NCBI RefSeq assembly: GCF_026230105.1
Contig: NC_079474.1
Location: forward strand, 20,850,794-20,914,793
Reading direction: 5' to 3'
Source of the DNA: Diorhabda sublineata
Lineage: Eukaryota > Arthropoda > Insecta > Coleoptera > Chrysomelidae
DNA length: 64,000 nucleotides
Of this stretch, positions 12,468 to 25,815 are shown piece after piece (positions within the stretch are counted from its first letter, which is position 1; each line of letters opens with the position of its first letter). Below the pieces are notes generated by a model. It was not told the origin of the DNA. It saw only the letters and a list, made by a program, of their open reading frames with translations, and made no database searches. A program made the translations under genes and the position numbers.

Positions 12468-15400
12468 ATTAACATCCATTGAAGTCGATTGTCACTTTGT
12501 GTTGATTGAAAATTTCCAAAGTCTATCTTCCTAATTTGAAGTCGAATTCCAACATTTCTTATATATTTGAGTGAGTTTGCATCTAACTTTGTCAGATATC
12601 GTCGATTAACATCCATTGGAGCCCATTGAAGTCAGTTATCACTTTGTGTTGATTGAAAATTTACAAAGCCTATCTTCTCAATTTGAAATCGAAACTCATC
12701 AATTCTTATATATCTGAGTGAGTTTACATCTAACTTTTTCAGATATTGTTGATTAACATCCATTGAAGCCCATTGAGGTCGATTGTCACTTTTTGTTGAT
12801 TGAAAATTTTCAAAGTCTATCTTCCTAATTTGAAGTCAAAACTCATCAATTCTTATATATCTGAGTGAGTTTGTATCTAACTTTTTCAGATATCGTCGAT
12901 TAACATCCATTGAAGCCCATTGAGGTCGATTGTCACTTTGTGTTAATTGAAAATTTATAAAGTCTATCTTCCTAATTTGAAATCAAAACTCATCAATTCT
13001 TATATATCTGAGTGAGTTTGTATCTAACTTTTTCAGATATCGTCGATTAACATCCATTGAAGCCCATTTAGGCCGATTGTCACTTTGTGTTAATTGAAAA
13101 TTTATAAAGTCTATCTTCCTAATTTGAAATCAAAACTCATCAATTCTTATATATCTGAGTGAGTTTGCATCTAACTTTTTCAGATATCGTCGATTAACAT
13201 CCATTGAAGCCATTGAGGTCGATTGTTACTTTGTGTTGATTGAAAATTTTCAAAGTCTATCTTCCTAATTTTGGGTCGAATTACATTTCTTATACATTTG
13301 AGTGAGTTTGCATCTACCTTTGTCAGATATCCCCGATTTACAACCATTGAAGTCGATTATCACTTTGTGTTGATTGAAAATTTCCAAAGTCTATCTTCCT
13401 AATTTGAAGTCGAATTTCAACATTTCTTATATATTTGAGTGAGTTTGCATCTAAATTTGTCAGATATCGTCGATTAACATCCATTGGAGCCCATTGAAGT
13501 CAGTTATCACTTTGTGTTAATTAAAAATTTCTAGAGTCAATCTTCCTAATTTGAAATCGAAACTCATCAATTCTTATATATCTGAATAAGTTTGCATCTA
13601 AATTTTTCAGATATCGTTGAGTAACATCCATTGAAGCCCATTGAGGTCGATTGCCACTTTGTGTTGATTGAAAATTTCCAAAGTCTATCTTCCTAATTTG
13701 AAGTCGAATTTCAACATTTCTCATATATTTGAGTGAGTTTGCATCTAACTTTGACAGATATCGTCGATAAACATCCATCGAAGCCCATTGAAGTCTATTG
13801 TCACCTTGTGATGATTAAAAATTTTCAAAGTCAATCTTCCTAATTTGAAGTCGAAACTCATAAATTCTTATATATCTGAGTGAGTTTGCATCTAACTTTT
13901 GCAGATATCGTCGATTAACATCCATTGAAGCCATTGAGGTCGATTGTCACTTTGTGTTGATTGAAAATTTTCAAAGTCTATCTTCCTAATTTTAAGTCGA
14001 ATTTCAACATTTCTTATATATTTGAGTGAGTTTGCATCAAACTTTGTCAGATATCGTCGATTAACATCCATTGAAGTCGATTGTCACTTTGTGTTGATTG
14101 AAAATTTTCAAAGACTATCTTCCTAATTTGAAATCGAAACTCATCAATTCTTATATATCTGAGTGAGTTTGCATCTAACTTTTTCAGATATCGTCGATTA
14201 ACATCCATTGAAGCCCATTGAGGTCGATTGTCACTTTGTGTTGATTGAAAATTTCCAAAGTCTATCTTCCTAATTTGAAGTCAAATTTCAACATTTCTTA
14301 TAAATTTGAGTGAGTTTGCATCTAACTTTGTCAGATATCGTCGATTAACATCCATTGAAGTCGATTGTCACTTTGTGTTGATTGAAAATTTTCAAAGTCT
14401 ATCTTCCTAATTTTGGGTCGAATTTCAACATTTCTTATACATTTGAGTGAGTTTGCATCTACCTTTGTCAGATATCCTCGATTTACATCCATTGAAGTCG
14501 ATTGTCACTTTGTGTTGATTGAAAATGTCCAAAGTCTATCTTCCTAATTTGAAGTCGAATTCCAACATTTCTTATATATTTGAGTGAGTTTGCATCTAAC
14601 TTTGTCAGATATCGTCGATTAACATCCATTGAAGTCGATTGTCACTTTGTGTTGATTGAAAATTTTCAAAGTCTATCTTCCTAATTTGAAGTCAAAACTC
14701 ATCAATTCTTATATATCTGGAAGAGTTTGCATGTAACTTTGTCAGATATCGTCGATTAACATCCATTGAAGACAAGTAAGGTCGATTGTCACTTTGTGTT
14801 AATTAAAAATTTCTAGAGTCAATCTTCCTAATTTGAAATCGAAACTCATCAATTCTTATATATCTGAATAAGTTTGCATCTAAATTTTTCAGATATCGTT
14901 GAGTAACATCCATTGAAGCCCATTGAGGTCGATTGTCACTTTGTGTTGATTGAAAATTTCCAAAGTCTATCTTCCTAATTTGAAGTCAAATTTCAACATT
15001 TCTTATAAATTTGAGTGAGTTTGCATCTAACTTTGTCAGATATCGTCGATTAACATCCATTGAAGTCGATTGTCACTTTGTGTTGATTGAAAATTTTCAA
15101 AGTCTATCTCCTAATTTGAAATCGAAACTCATCAATTCTCATATATCTGAGTGAGTTTGCATCTAACTTTTCCAGATATCGTCGATTAACATCCATTGAA
15201 GCCCATTGAGGTCGATTGTCACTTTGTGTTGATTGAAAATTTTCAAAGTCTATCTTCCTAATTTTGGGTCGAATTTCAACATTTCTTATACATTTGAGTG
15301 AGTTTGCATCTACCTTTGTCAGATATCCTCGATTTACATCCATTGAAGTCGATTGTCACTTTGTGTTGATTGAAAATGTCCAAAGTCTATCTTCCTAATT

Positions 15401-17689
15401 TGAAGTCGAATTCCAACATTTCTTATATATTTGAGTGAGTTTGCATCTAACTTTGTCAGATATCGTCGATTAACATCCATTGAAGTCGATTGTCACTTTG
15501 TGTTGATTGAAAATTTCCAAAGTCTATCTTCCTAATTTGAAGTCGAATTCCAACATTTCTTATATATTTGAGTGAGTTTGCATCTAACTTTGTCAGATAT
15601 CGTCGATTAACATCCATTGGAGCCCATTGAAGTCAGTTATCACTTTGTGTTGATTGAAAATTTTCAAAGTCTATCTTCCTAATTTGAAGTCAAAACTCAT
15701 CAATTCTTATATATCTGGAAGAGTTTGCATGTAACTTTGTCAGATATCGTCGATTAACATCCATTGAAGACAAGTAAGGTCGATTGTCACTTTGTTAATT
15801 AAAAATTTCTAGAGTCAATCTTCCTAATTTGAAATCGAAACTCATCAATTCTTATATATCTGAATAAGTTTGCATCTAAATTTTTCAGATATCGTTGAGT
15901 AACATCCATTGAAGCCCATTGAGGTCGATTGCCACTTTGTGTTGATTGAAAATTTTGAAAGTCTATCTTCCTAATTTGAAGTCGAATTTCAACATTTCTC
16001 ATATATTTGAGTGAGTTTGCATCTAACTTTGACAGATATCGTCGATAAACATCCATCGAAGCCCATTGAAGTCTATTGTCACCTTGTGATGATTAAAAAT
16101 TTTCAAAGTCAATCTTCCTAATTTGAAGTCGAAACTCATAAATTCTTATATATCTGAGTGAGTTTGTATCTAACTTTTTCAGATATCGTCGATTAACATC
16201 CATTGAAGCCCATTTAGGCCGATTGTCACTTTGTGTTAATTGAAAATTTATAAAGTCTATCTTCCTAATTTGAAATCAAAACTCATCAATTCTTATATAT
16301 CTGAGTGAGTTTGCATCTAACTTTTTCAGATATCGTCGATTAACATCCATTGAAGCCATTGAGGTCGATTGTCACTTTGTGTTGATTGAAAATTTTCAAA
16401 GTCTATCTTCCTAATTTTAAGTCGAATTTCAACATTTCTTATACATTTGAGTGAGTTTGCATCTAACTTTGTCAGATATCGTCGATTAACATCCATTGAA
16501 GTCGATTGTCACTTTGTGTTGATTGAAAATTTCCAAAGTCTATCTTCCTAATTTGAAGTCGAATTCCAACATTTCTTATATATTTGAGTGAGTTTGCATC
16601 TAACTTCGTCAGATATCGTCGATTAACATCCATTGGAGCCCATTGAAGTCAGTTATCACTTTGTGTTGATTGAAAATTTTCAAAGTCTATCTTCCTAATT
16701 TTAAGTCGAATTCCAACATTTCTTATATATTTGAGTGAGTTTGCATCTAACTTCGTCAGATATCGTTGATTAACATCCATTGGAGCCCATGGAAGTCAGT
16801 TATCACTTTGTGTTGATTGAAAATTTTCAAAGTCTATCTTCCTAATTTTAAGTCGAATTTCAACATTTCTCATATATTTGAGTGAGTTTGCATCTAACTT
16901 TGTCAGATATCGTCGATTAACATCCATTGAAGTCGATTGTCACTTTGTGTTGATTGAAAATTTTCAAAGACTATCTTCCTAATTTGAAATCGAAACTCAT
17001 CAATTCTTATATATCTGAGTGAGTTTGCATCTAACTTTTTCAGATATCGTCGATTAACATCCATTGAAGCCCATTGAGGTCGATTGTCACTTTGTGTTGA
17101 TTGAAAATTTACAAAGCCTATCTTCCTAATTTGAAGTCGAAACTCATAAATTCTTATATATCTGAGTGAGTTTGCATCTAACTTTTGCAGATATCGTCGA
17201 TTAACATCCATTGAAGCCATTGAGGTCGATTGTCACTTTGTGTTGATTGAAAATTTTCAAAGTCTATCTTCCTAATTTTAAGTCGAATTTCAACATTTCT
17301 TATATATTTGAGTGAGTTTGCATCTAACTTTGTCAGATATCGTCGATTAACATCCATTGAAGTCGATTGTCACTTTGTGTTGATTGAAAATTTTCAAAGT
17401 CTATCTTCCTAATTTTAAGTCGAATTTCAACATTTCTTATATATTTGAGTGAGTTTGCATCTAACTTTGTCAGATATCGTCGATTAACATCCATTGAAGT
17501 CGATTGTCACTTTGTGTTGATTGAAAATTTTCAAAGACTATCTTCCTAATTTGAAATCGAAACTCATCAATTCTTATATATCTGAGTGAGTTTGCATCTA
17601 ACTTTTTCAGATATCGTCGATTAACATCCATTGAAGCCCATTGAGGTCGATTGTCACTTTGTGTTGATTGAAAATTTCCAAAGTCTATC

Positions 17690-19310
17690 TTCCTAATTTG
17701 AAGTCGAATTTCAACATTTCTTATATATTTGAGTGAGTTTGCATCTAACTTTGTCAGATATCGTCGATTAACATCCATTGAAGTCGATTGTCACTTTGTG
17801 TTGATTGAAAATTTTCAAAGTCTATCTTCCTAATTTGAAATCGAAACTCATCAATTCTTATATATCTGAGTGAGTTTGCATCTAACTTTTCCAGATATCG
17901 TCGATTAACATCCATTGAAGCCCATTGAGGTCGATTGTCACTTTGTGTTGATTGAAAATTTTCAAAGTCTATCTTCCTAATTTTGGGTCGAATTTCAACA
18001 TTTCTTATACATTTGAGTGAGTTTGCATCTACCTTTGTCAGATATCCTCGATTTACATCCATTGAGGTCGATTGTCATTTTGTGTTGACTGAAAATTTCC
18101 AAAGTCTATCTTCCTAATTTGAAGTCGAATTTCAACATTTCTTATACATTTGAGTGAGTTTGCATCTAACTTTGTCAGATATCGTCGATTAACATCCATT
18201 GAAGTCGATTGTCACTTTGTGTTGATTGAAAATTTCCAAAGTCTATCTTCCTAATTTGAAGTCGAATTCCAACATTTCTTATATATCTGAGTGAGTTTAC
18301 ATCTAACTTTTTCAGATATTGTTGATTAACATCCATTGAAGCCCATTGAGGTCGATTGTCACTTTTTGTTGATTGAAAATTTTCAAAGTCTATCTTCCTA
18401 ATTTGAAATCAAAACTCATCAATTCTTATATATCTGAGTGAGTTTGTATCTAACTTTTTCAGATATCGTCGATTAACATCCATTGAAGCCCATTGAGGTC
18501 GATTGTCACTTTGTGTTGATTGAAAATTTTCAAAGTCTATCTTCCTAATTTTGGGTCGAATTTTAACATTTCTTATACATTTGAGTGAGTTTGCATCTAA
18601 CTTTCTCAGATATCGTCGATTAACATCCATTGAAGTCGATTGTCACTTTGTGTTGATTGAAAATTTTCAAAGTCTATCTTCCTAATTTGAAATCAAAACT
18701 CATCAATTCTTATATATCTGAGTGAGTTTGTATCTAACTTTTTCAGATATCGTCGATTAACATCCATTGAAGCCCATTGAGGTCGATTGTCACTTTGTGT
18801 TAATTGAAAATTTATAAAGTCTATCTTCCTAATTTGAAGTCGAATTTCAACATTTCTTATATATTTGAGTGAGTTTGCATCTAACTTTCTCAGATATCGT
18901 CGATTAACATCCATTGAAGTCGATTGTCACTTTGTGTTGATTGAAAATTTTCAAAGTCTATCTTCCTAATTTGAAATCGAAACTCATCAATTCTTATATA
19001 TCTGAGTGAGTTTGCATCTAACTTTTCCAGATATCGTCGATTAACATCCATTGAAGCCCATTGAGGTCGATTGTCACTTTGTGTTGATTGAAAATTTTCA
19101 AAGTCTATCTTCCTAATTTTGGGTCGAATTTCAACATTTCTTATACATTTGAGTGAGTTTGCATCTACCTTTGTCAGATATCCTCGATTTACATCCATTG
19201 AAGTCGATTGTCATTTTGTGTTGATTGAAAATTTCCAAAGTCTATCTTCCTAATTTGAAGTCGAATTTCAACATTTCTTATACATTTGAGTGAGTTTGCA
19301 TCTACCTTTG
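17690..19310 (-). repeat. 1136-bp-spaced R segment pair
   Basis: A segment of about 490 bp at 17690-18180 recurs at about 18826-19310, offset 1136 bp. It includes the same run of subtype changes and the ttttgggtcg and gatatcctcgatttac variants. Single differences are visible: ctttgtcag versus ctttctcag at the 17754/18890 equivalents, and attgaggtcg versus attgaagtcg just after 18060/19196. Between the two copies a 147+137-bp dimer is repeated at 18409 and 18693 (284 bp apart). Edges are approximate. Confidence 0.7.
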
Positions 19311-20459
19311 TCAGATATCCTCGATTTACATCCATTGAAGTCGATTGTCACTTTGTGTTGATTGAAAATGTCCAAAGTCTATCTTCCTAATTTGAAGTCG
19401 AATTCCAACATTTCTTATATATTTGAGTGAGTTTGCATCTATCTTTGTCAGATATCGTCGATTAACATCCATTGAAGTCGATTGTCACTTTGTGTTGATT
19501 GAAAATTTCCAAAGTCTATCTTCCTAATTTGAAGTCGAATTCCAACATTTCTTATATATTTGAGTGAGTTTGCATCTAACTTTGTCAGATATCGTCGATT
19601 AACATCCATTGGAGCCCATTGAAGTCAGTTATCACTTTGTGTTGATTGAAATTTTCAAAGTCTATCTTCCTAATTTGAAGTCAAAACTCATCAATTCTTA
19701 TATATCTGGAAGAGTTTGCATCTAACTTTGTCAGATATCGTCGATTAACATCCATTGAAGACAAGTAAGGTCGATTGTCACTTTGTGTTAATTAAAAATT
19801 TCTAGAGTCAATCTTCCTAATTTGAAATCGAAACTCATCAATTCTTATATATCTGAGTGAGTTTGCATCTAACTTTTGTAGATATCGTCGATTAACATCC
19901 ATTGAAGCCATTGAGGTCGATTGTCACTTTGTGTTGATTGAAAATTTCCAAAGTCTATCTTCCTAATTTGAAGTCGAATTTCAACATTTCTTATATATTT
20001 GAGTGAGTTTGCATCTAACTTGGTCAGATATCGTCGATTAACATCCATTGAAGTCGATTGTCACTTTGTGTTGATTGAAAATTTTCAAAGTCTATCTTCC
20101 TAATTTTGGGTCGAATTTCAACATTTCTCTATACATTTGAGTGAGTTTGCATCTACCTTTGTCAGATATCCTCGATTTACATCCATTGAAGTCGATTGTC
20201 ATTTTGTGTTGATTGAAATTTCCAAAGTCTATCTTCCTAATTTGAAGTCGAATTTCAACATTTCTTATACATTTGAGTGAGTTTGCATCTAACTTTGTCA
20301 GATATCGTCGATTAACATCCATTGAAGTCGATTGTCACTTTGTGTTGATTGAAAATTTTCAAAGACTATCTTCCTAATTTGAAATCGAAACTCATCAATT
20401 CTTATATATCTGAGTGAGTTTGCATCTAACTTTTCCAGATATCGTCGATTAACATCCAT

Positions 20460-21350
20460 TGAAGCCCATTGAGGTCGATTGTCACTTTGTGTTGATTGAA
20501 AATTTCCAAAGTCTATCTTCCTAATTTGAAGTCGAATTTCAACATTTCTTATACATTTGAGTGAGTTTGCATCTAACTTTTTCAGATATCGTCGATTAAC
20601 ATCCATTGAGCCCATTGAGGTCGATTGTCACTTTGTGTTGATTGAGAATTTCCAAAGTCTATCTTCCTAATTTGAAGTCGAATTTCAACATTTCTTATAC
20701 ATTTGAGTGAGTTTGCATCTAACTTTTTCAGATATCGTCGATTAACATCCATTGAGCCCATTGAGGTCGATTGTCACTTTGTGTTGATTGAAAATTTCCA
20801 AAGTCTATCTTCCTAATTTGAAGTCGAATTTCAACATTTCTTATACATTTGAGTGAGTTTGCATCTAACTTTTTCAGATATCGTCGATTAACATCCATTG
20901 AGCCCATTGAGGTCGATTGTCACTTTGTGTTGATTGAGAATTTCCAAAGTCTATCTTCCTAATTTGAAATCGAAACTCATCAATTCTTATATATCTGAGT
21001 GAGTTTGCATCTAACTTTTCCAGATATCGTCGATTAACATCCATTGAAGCCCATTGAGGTCGATTGTCACTTTGTGTTGATTGAAAATTTCCAAAGTCTA
21101 TCTTCCTAATTTGAAGTCGAATTTCAACATTTCTTATACATTTGAGTGAGTTTGCATCTAACTTTTCCAGATATCGTCGATTAACATCCATTGAAGCCCA
21201 TTGAGGTCGATTGTCATTTTTTGTTGATTGAAAATTTCCAAAGTCTATCTTCCTAATTTGAAGTCGAATTTCAACATTTCTTATACATTTGAGTGAGTTT
21301 GCATCTAACTTTTTCAGATATCGTCGATTAACATCCATTGAGCCCATTGA
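20460..21350 (-). repeat. Cluster of 146-bp units with a shared 1-bp deletion
   Basis: The string atccattgag, followed by cccattgagg, lacks one a relative to the usual ccattgaagcccattgagg. It occurs at 20601, 20747 and 20893 (146-bp steps) and again at 21333 (440 bp on: two 147-bp units and one 146-bp unit). The same units share tgattgagaatttcc in place of tgattgaaaatttcc. Shared private mutations in adjacent units are the signature of local homogenisation by unequal exchange or gene conversion. Confidence 0.85.
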
Positions 21351-21597
21351 GGTCGATTGTCACTTTGTGTTGATTGAGAATTTCCAAAGTCTATCTTCCT
21401 AATTTGAAGTCGAATTTCAACATTTCTTATATATTTGAGTGAGTTTGCATCTAACTTTGTCAGATATCGTCGATTAACATCCATTGAAGTCGATTGTCAC
21501 TTTGTGTTGATTGAAAATTTTCAAAGTCTATCTTCCTAATTTGAAATCGAAACTCATCAATTCTTATATATCTGAGTGAGTTTGCATCTAACTTTTC

Positions 21598-21650
21598 CAG
21601 ATATCGTCGATTAACATCCATTGATATCCTCGATTTACATCCATTGAAGT
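21598..21650 (-). repeat. Truncated or recombinant monomer
   Basis: Here ttaacatccattga is followed at once by tatcctcgatttacatcc, so the same segment of the monomer occurs twice within about 27 bp and most of one unit is absent. The two halves carry different subtype markers (gtcgattaac versus cctcgatttac), so two different monomers were joined out of register. It is a rare exception in an array that otherwise keeps phase. Confidence 0.75.
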
Positions 21651-24600
21651 CGATTGTCACTTTGTTTTGATTGAAAATTTCCAAAGTCTATCTTCCTAAT
21701 TTGAAGTCGAATTTCAACATTTCTTTTATATTTGAGTGAGTTTGCGTCTAACTTTGTCAGATATCCTCGATTTACATCCATTGAGGTCGATTGTCACTTT
21801 GTGTTAATTGAAAATTTATAAAGTCTATCTTCCTAATTTGAAATCAAAACTCATCAATTCTTATATATCTGAGTGAGTTTGCATCTAACTTTTTCAGATA
21901 TCGTCGATTAACATCCATTGAAGCCATTGAGGTCAATTGTCACTTTGTGTTGATTGAAAATTTTCAAAGTCTATCTTCCTAATTTTGGGTCGAATTTCAA
22001 CATTTCTTATACATTTGAGTGAGTTTGCATCTACCTTTGTCAGATATCCCCGATTTACAACCATTGAAGTCGATTGTCACTTTGTGTTGATTGAAAATTT
22101 CCAAAGTCTATCTTCCTAATTTGAAGTCGAATTTCAACATTTCTTATATATTTGAGTGAGTTTGCATCTAACTTTCTCAGATATCGTCGATTATCATCCA
22201 TTGAAGTCGATTGTCACTTTGTGTTGATTGAAAATTTTCAAAGTCTATCTTCCTAATTTGAAATCGAAACTCATCAATTCTTATATATCTGAGTGAGTTT
22301 GCATCTAACTTTTCCAGATATCGTCGATTAACATCCATTGAAGCCCATTGAGGTCGATTGCCACTTTGTGTTGATTAAAAATTTACAAAGTCTATCTTCC
22401 CAATTTGAAATCGAAACTCATCAATTCTTATATATCTGAGTGAGTTTACATCTAACTTTTTCAGATATTGTCGATTAACATCCAATGTATCCCATTGAAG
22501 TCGATTGTCACCTTGTGTTGATTAAAAATTCATAGAGTCAATCTTCCTAATTTGAAGTCGAAACTCATAAATTCTTATATACCTGAGTGAGTTTGCATCT
22601 AACTTTTTCAGATACCGTTGATTAACATCCATTGAAGCCCATTGAGGTCGATTGTCACTTTGTGTTTATTGAAAATTTTCAAAGTCAATCTTCCTAATTT
22701 GAAGACGAAACTCTTCAATTCTCATATATCTGAGTGAGTTTGCATCTAACTTTGTCAGATATCGTCGATTAACATCCATTGAAGCCCATTGAGGTCGATT
22801 GTCACTTTGTGTTTATTGAAAATTTACAAAGCCTATCTTCTCAATTTGAAATCGAAACTCATCAATTCTTATATATCTGAGTGAGTTTGCATCTAACTTT
22901 TTCAGATATCATCGATTAACATCCATTGAAGCCATTGAGGTCGATTGTCACTTTGTGTTGATTGAAAATTTTCAAAGTCTATCTTCCTAATTTTCAGTCG
23001 AATTTCAACATTTCTTATACATTTGAGTGAGTTTGCATCTACCTTTGTCAGATATCCTCGATTTACATCCATTGAAGTCGATTGTCACTTTGTGTTGATT
23101 GAAAATTTCCAAAGTCTATCTTCCTAATTTGAAGTCGAATTTCAACATTTATAATATATTTGAGTGAGTTTGCGTCTAACTTTGTCAGATATCCTCGATT
23201 TACATCCATTGAGGTCGATTGTCACTTTGTGTTAATTGAAAATTTATAAAGTCTATCTTCCTAATTTGAAATCAAAACTCATCAATTCTTATATATCTGA
23301 GTGAGTTTGCATCTAACTTTTTCAGATATCGTCGATTAACATCCATTGGAGCCATTAAGGTCGATTGTCACTTTGTGTTGATTGAAAATTTTCAAAGTCT
23401 ATCTTCCTAATTTTGGGTCGAATTTCAACATTTCTTATACATTTGAGTGAGTTTGCATCTACCTTTGTCAGATATCCCCGATTTACATCCATTGAAGTCG
23501 ATTGTCACTTTGTTGATTGAAAATTTCCAAAGTCTATCTTCCTAATTTGAAGTCGAATTTCAACATTTCTTATATATTTGAGTGAGTTTGCATCTATCTT
23601 TGTCAGATATCGTCGATTAACATCCATTGAAGTCGATTGTCACTTTGTGTTGATTGAAAATTTCCAAAGTCTATCTTCCTAATTTGAAGTCGAATTTCAA
23701 CATTTCTTATATATTTGAGTGAGTTTGCATCTAACTTTGTCAGATATCGTCGATTAACATCCATTGAAGTCGATTGTCACTTTGTGTTGATTGAAAATTT
23801 CCAAAGTCTATCTTCCTAATTTGAAGTCGAATTCCAACATTTCTTATATATTTGAGTGAGTTTGCATCTAACTTTGTCAGATATCGTCGATTAACATCCA
23901 TTGGAGCCCATTGAAGTCAGTTATCACTTTGTGTTGATTGAAAATTTTCAAAGTCTATCTTCCTAATTTGAAGTCAAAACTCATCAATTCTTATATATCT
24001 GGAAGAGTTTGCATCTAACTTTGTCAGATATCGTCGATTAACATCCATTGAAGACAAGTAAGGTCGATTGTCACTTTGTGTTAATTAAAAATTTCTAGAG
24101 TCAATCTTCCTAATTTGAAATCTAAACTCATCAATTCTTATATATCTGAATGAGTTTGCATCTAAATTTTTCAGATATCGTTGAGTAACATCCATTGAAG
24201 CCCATTGAGGTCGATTGCCACTTTGTGTTGATTGAAAATTTTCAAAGTCAATCTTCCTAATTTGAAGACGAAACTCGTCAATTCTTATATATCTGAGTGA
24301 GTTTGCATCTAACTTTGTCAGATATCGTCGATTAACATCCATTGAAGCCCATTGAGGTCGATTGTCACTTTGTGTTTATTGAAAATTTACAAAGTCTATC
24401 TTCCTAATTTGAAATCAAAACTCATCAATTCTTATATATCTGAGTGAGTTTGTATCTAACTTTTTCAGATATTGTTGATTAACATCCATTGAAGCCAATT
24501 GAGGTCGATTGTCACTTTTTGTTGATTGAAAATTTTCAAAGTCTATCTTCCTAATTTGAAATCAAAACTCATCAATTCTTATATATCTGAGTGAGTTTGT

Positions 24601-25714
24601 ATCTAACTTTTTCAGATATCGTCGATTAACATCCATTGAAGCCCATTGAGGTCGATTGTCACTTTGTGTTAATTGAAAATTTATAAAGTCTATCTTCCTA
24701 ATTTGAAATCAAAACTCATCAATTCTTATACATTTGAGTGAGTTTGCATCTACCTTTGTCAGATATCCTCGATTTACATCCATTGAAGTCGATTGTCACT
24801 TTGTGTTGATTGAAAATTGGCAAAGTCTATCTTCCTAATTTGAAGTCAAATTTCAACATTTATAATATATTTGAGTGAGTTTGCGTCTAACTTTGTCAGA
24901 TATCCTCGATTTACATCCATTGAGGTCGATTGTCACTTTGTGTTGATTGAAAATTTTCAAAGTCTATCTTCCTAATTTGAAGTCAAAACTCATCAATTCT
25001 TATATATCTGAGTGAGTTTGCATCTAACTTTTTCAGATATCGTCGATTAACATCCATTGAAGCCATTGAGGTCGATTGTCACTTTGTGTTGATTGAAAAT
25101 TTTCAAAGTCTATCTTCCTAATTTTAAGTCGAATTTCAACATTTCTTATATATTTGAGTGAGTTTGCATCTAACTTCGTCAGATATCGTCGATTAACATC
25201 CATTGAAGTCGATTGTCACTTTGTGTTGATTGGAAATTTTCAAAGACTATCTTCCTAATTTGAAATCGAAACTCATCAATTCTTATATATCTGAGTGAGT
25301 TTGCATCTAACTTTTTCAGATATCGTCGATTAACATCCATTGAAGCCCATTGAGGTCGATTGTCACTTTGTGTTGATTGAAAATTTACAAAGCCTATCTT
25401 CTCAATTTGAACTCGAAACTCATCAATTCTTATATATTTGAGTGAGTTTGCATCTAATTCTGTCAGTTTTCGTCGATTAACATCCAATGAATCCCATTGA
25501 AATCGATTGTCACTTTGTGTTGATTGAAAATTGTCAAAGCCTATCTTCCTAATTTGAAGTCGAATTTCGACATTTCTCATATATTTGAGTGAGTTTGCAT
25601 CTAACTTTGGCAGATATCGTCGATTAACATCCATTGAAGCCCATCGAAGTCGATTGTCACCTTGTGTTGATTGAACATTTTCAAAGTAAATCTTCCCAAT
25701 TTGAAGTCGAAAAT

Positions 25715-25815
25715 CATAAATTCGTATATATATATCTGAGTGGGTTTGCATCTAACTTTGTCAGATATCGTCGATTAACATCCATTGGAGCCACTTTTGA
25801 AGTCAGTTATCACTT
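25715..25815 (-). repeat. Monomers with TA expansion and altered gaag block
   Basis: Around 25725-25736 the usual ttatatatctgag is lengthened to gtatatatatatctgag, and a neighbouring variant at about 26601 has tatatctctgag. At 25791-25805 the usual ggagcccattgaagtc reads ggagccacttttgaagtc. Both are private changes. They make this stretch open in an extra frame on the + strand, but nothing suggests function. Confidence 0.65.
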
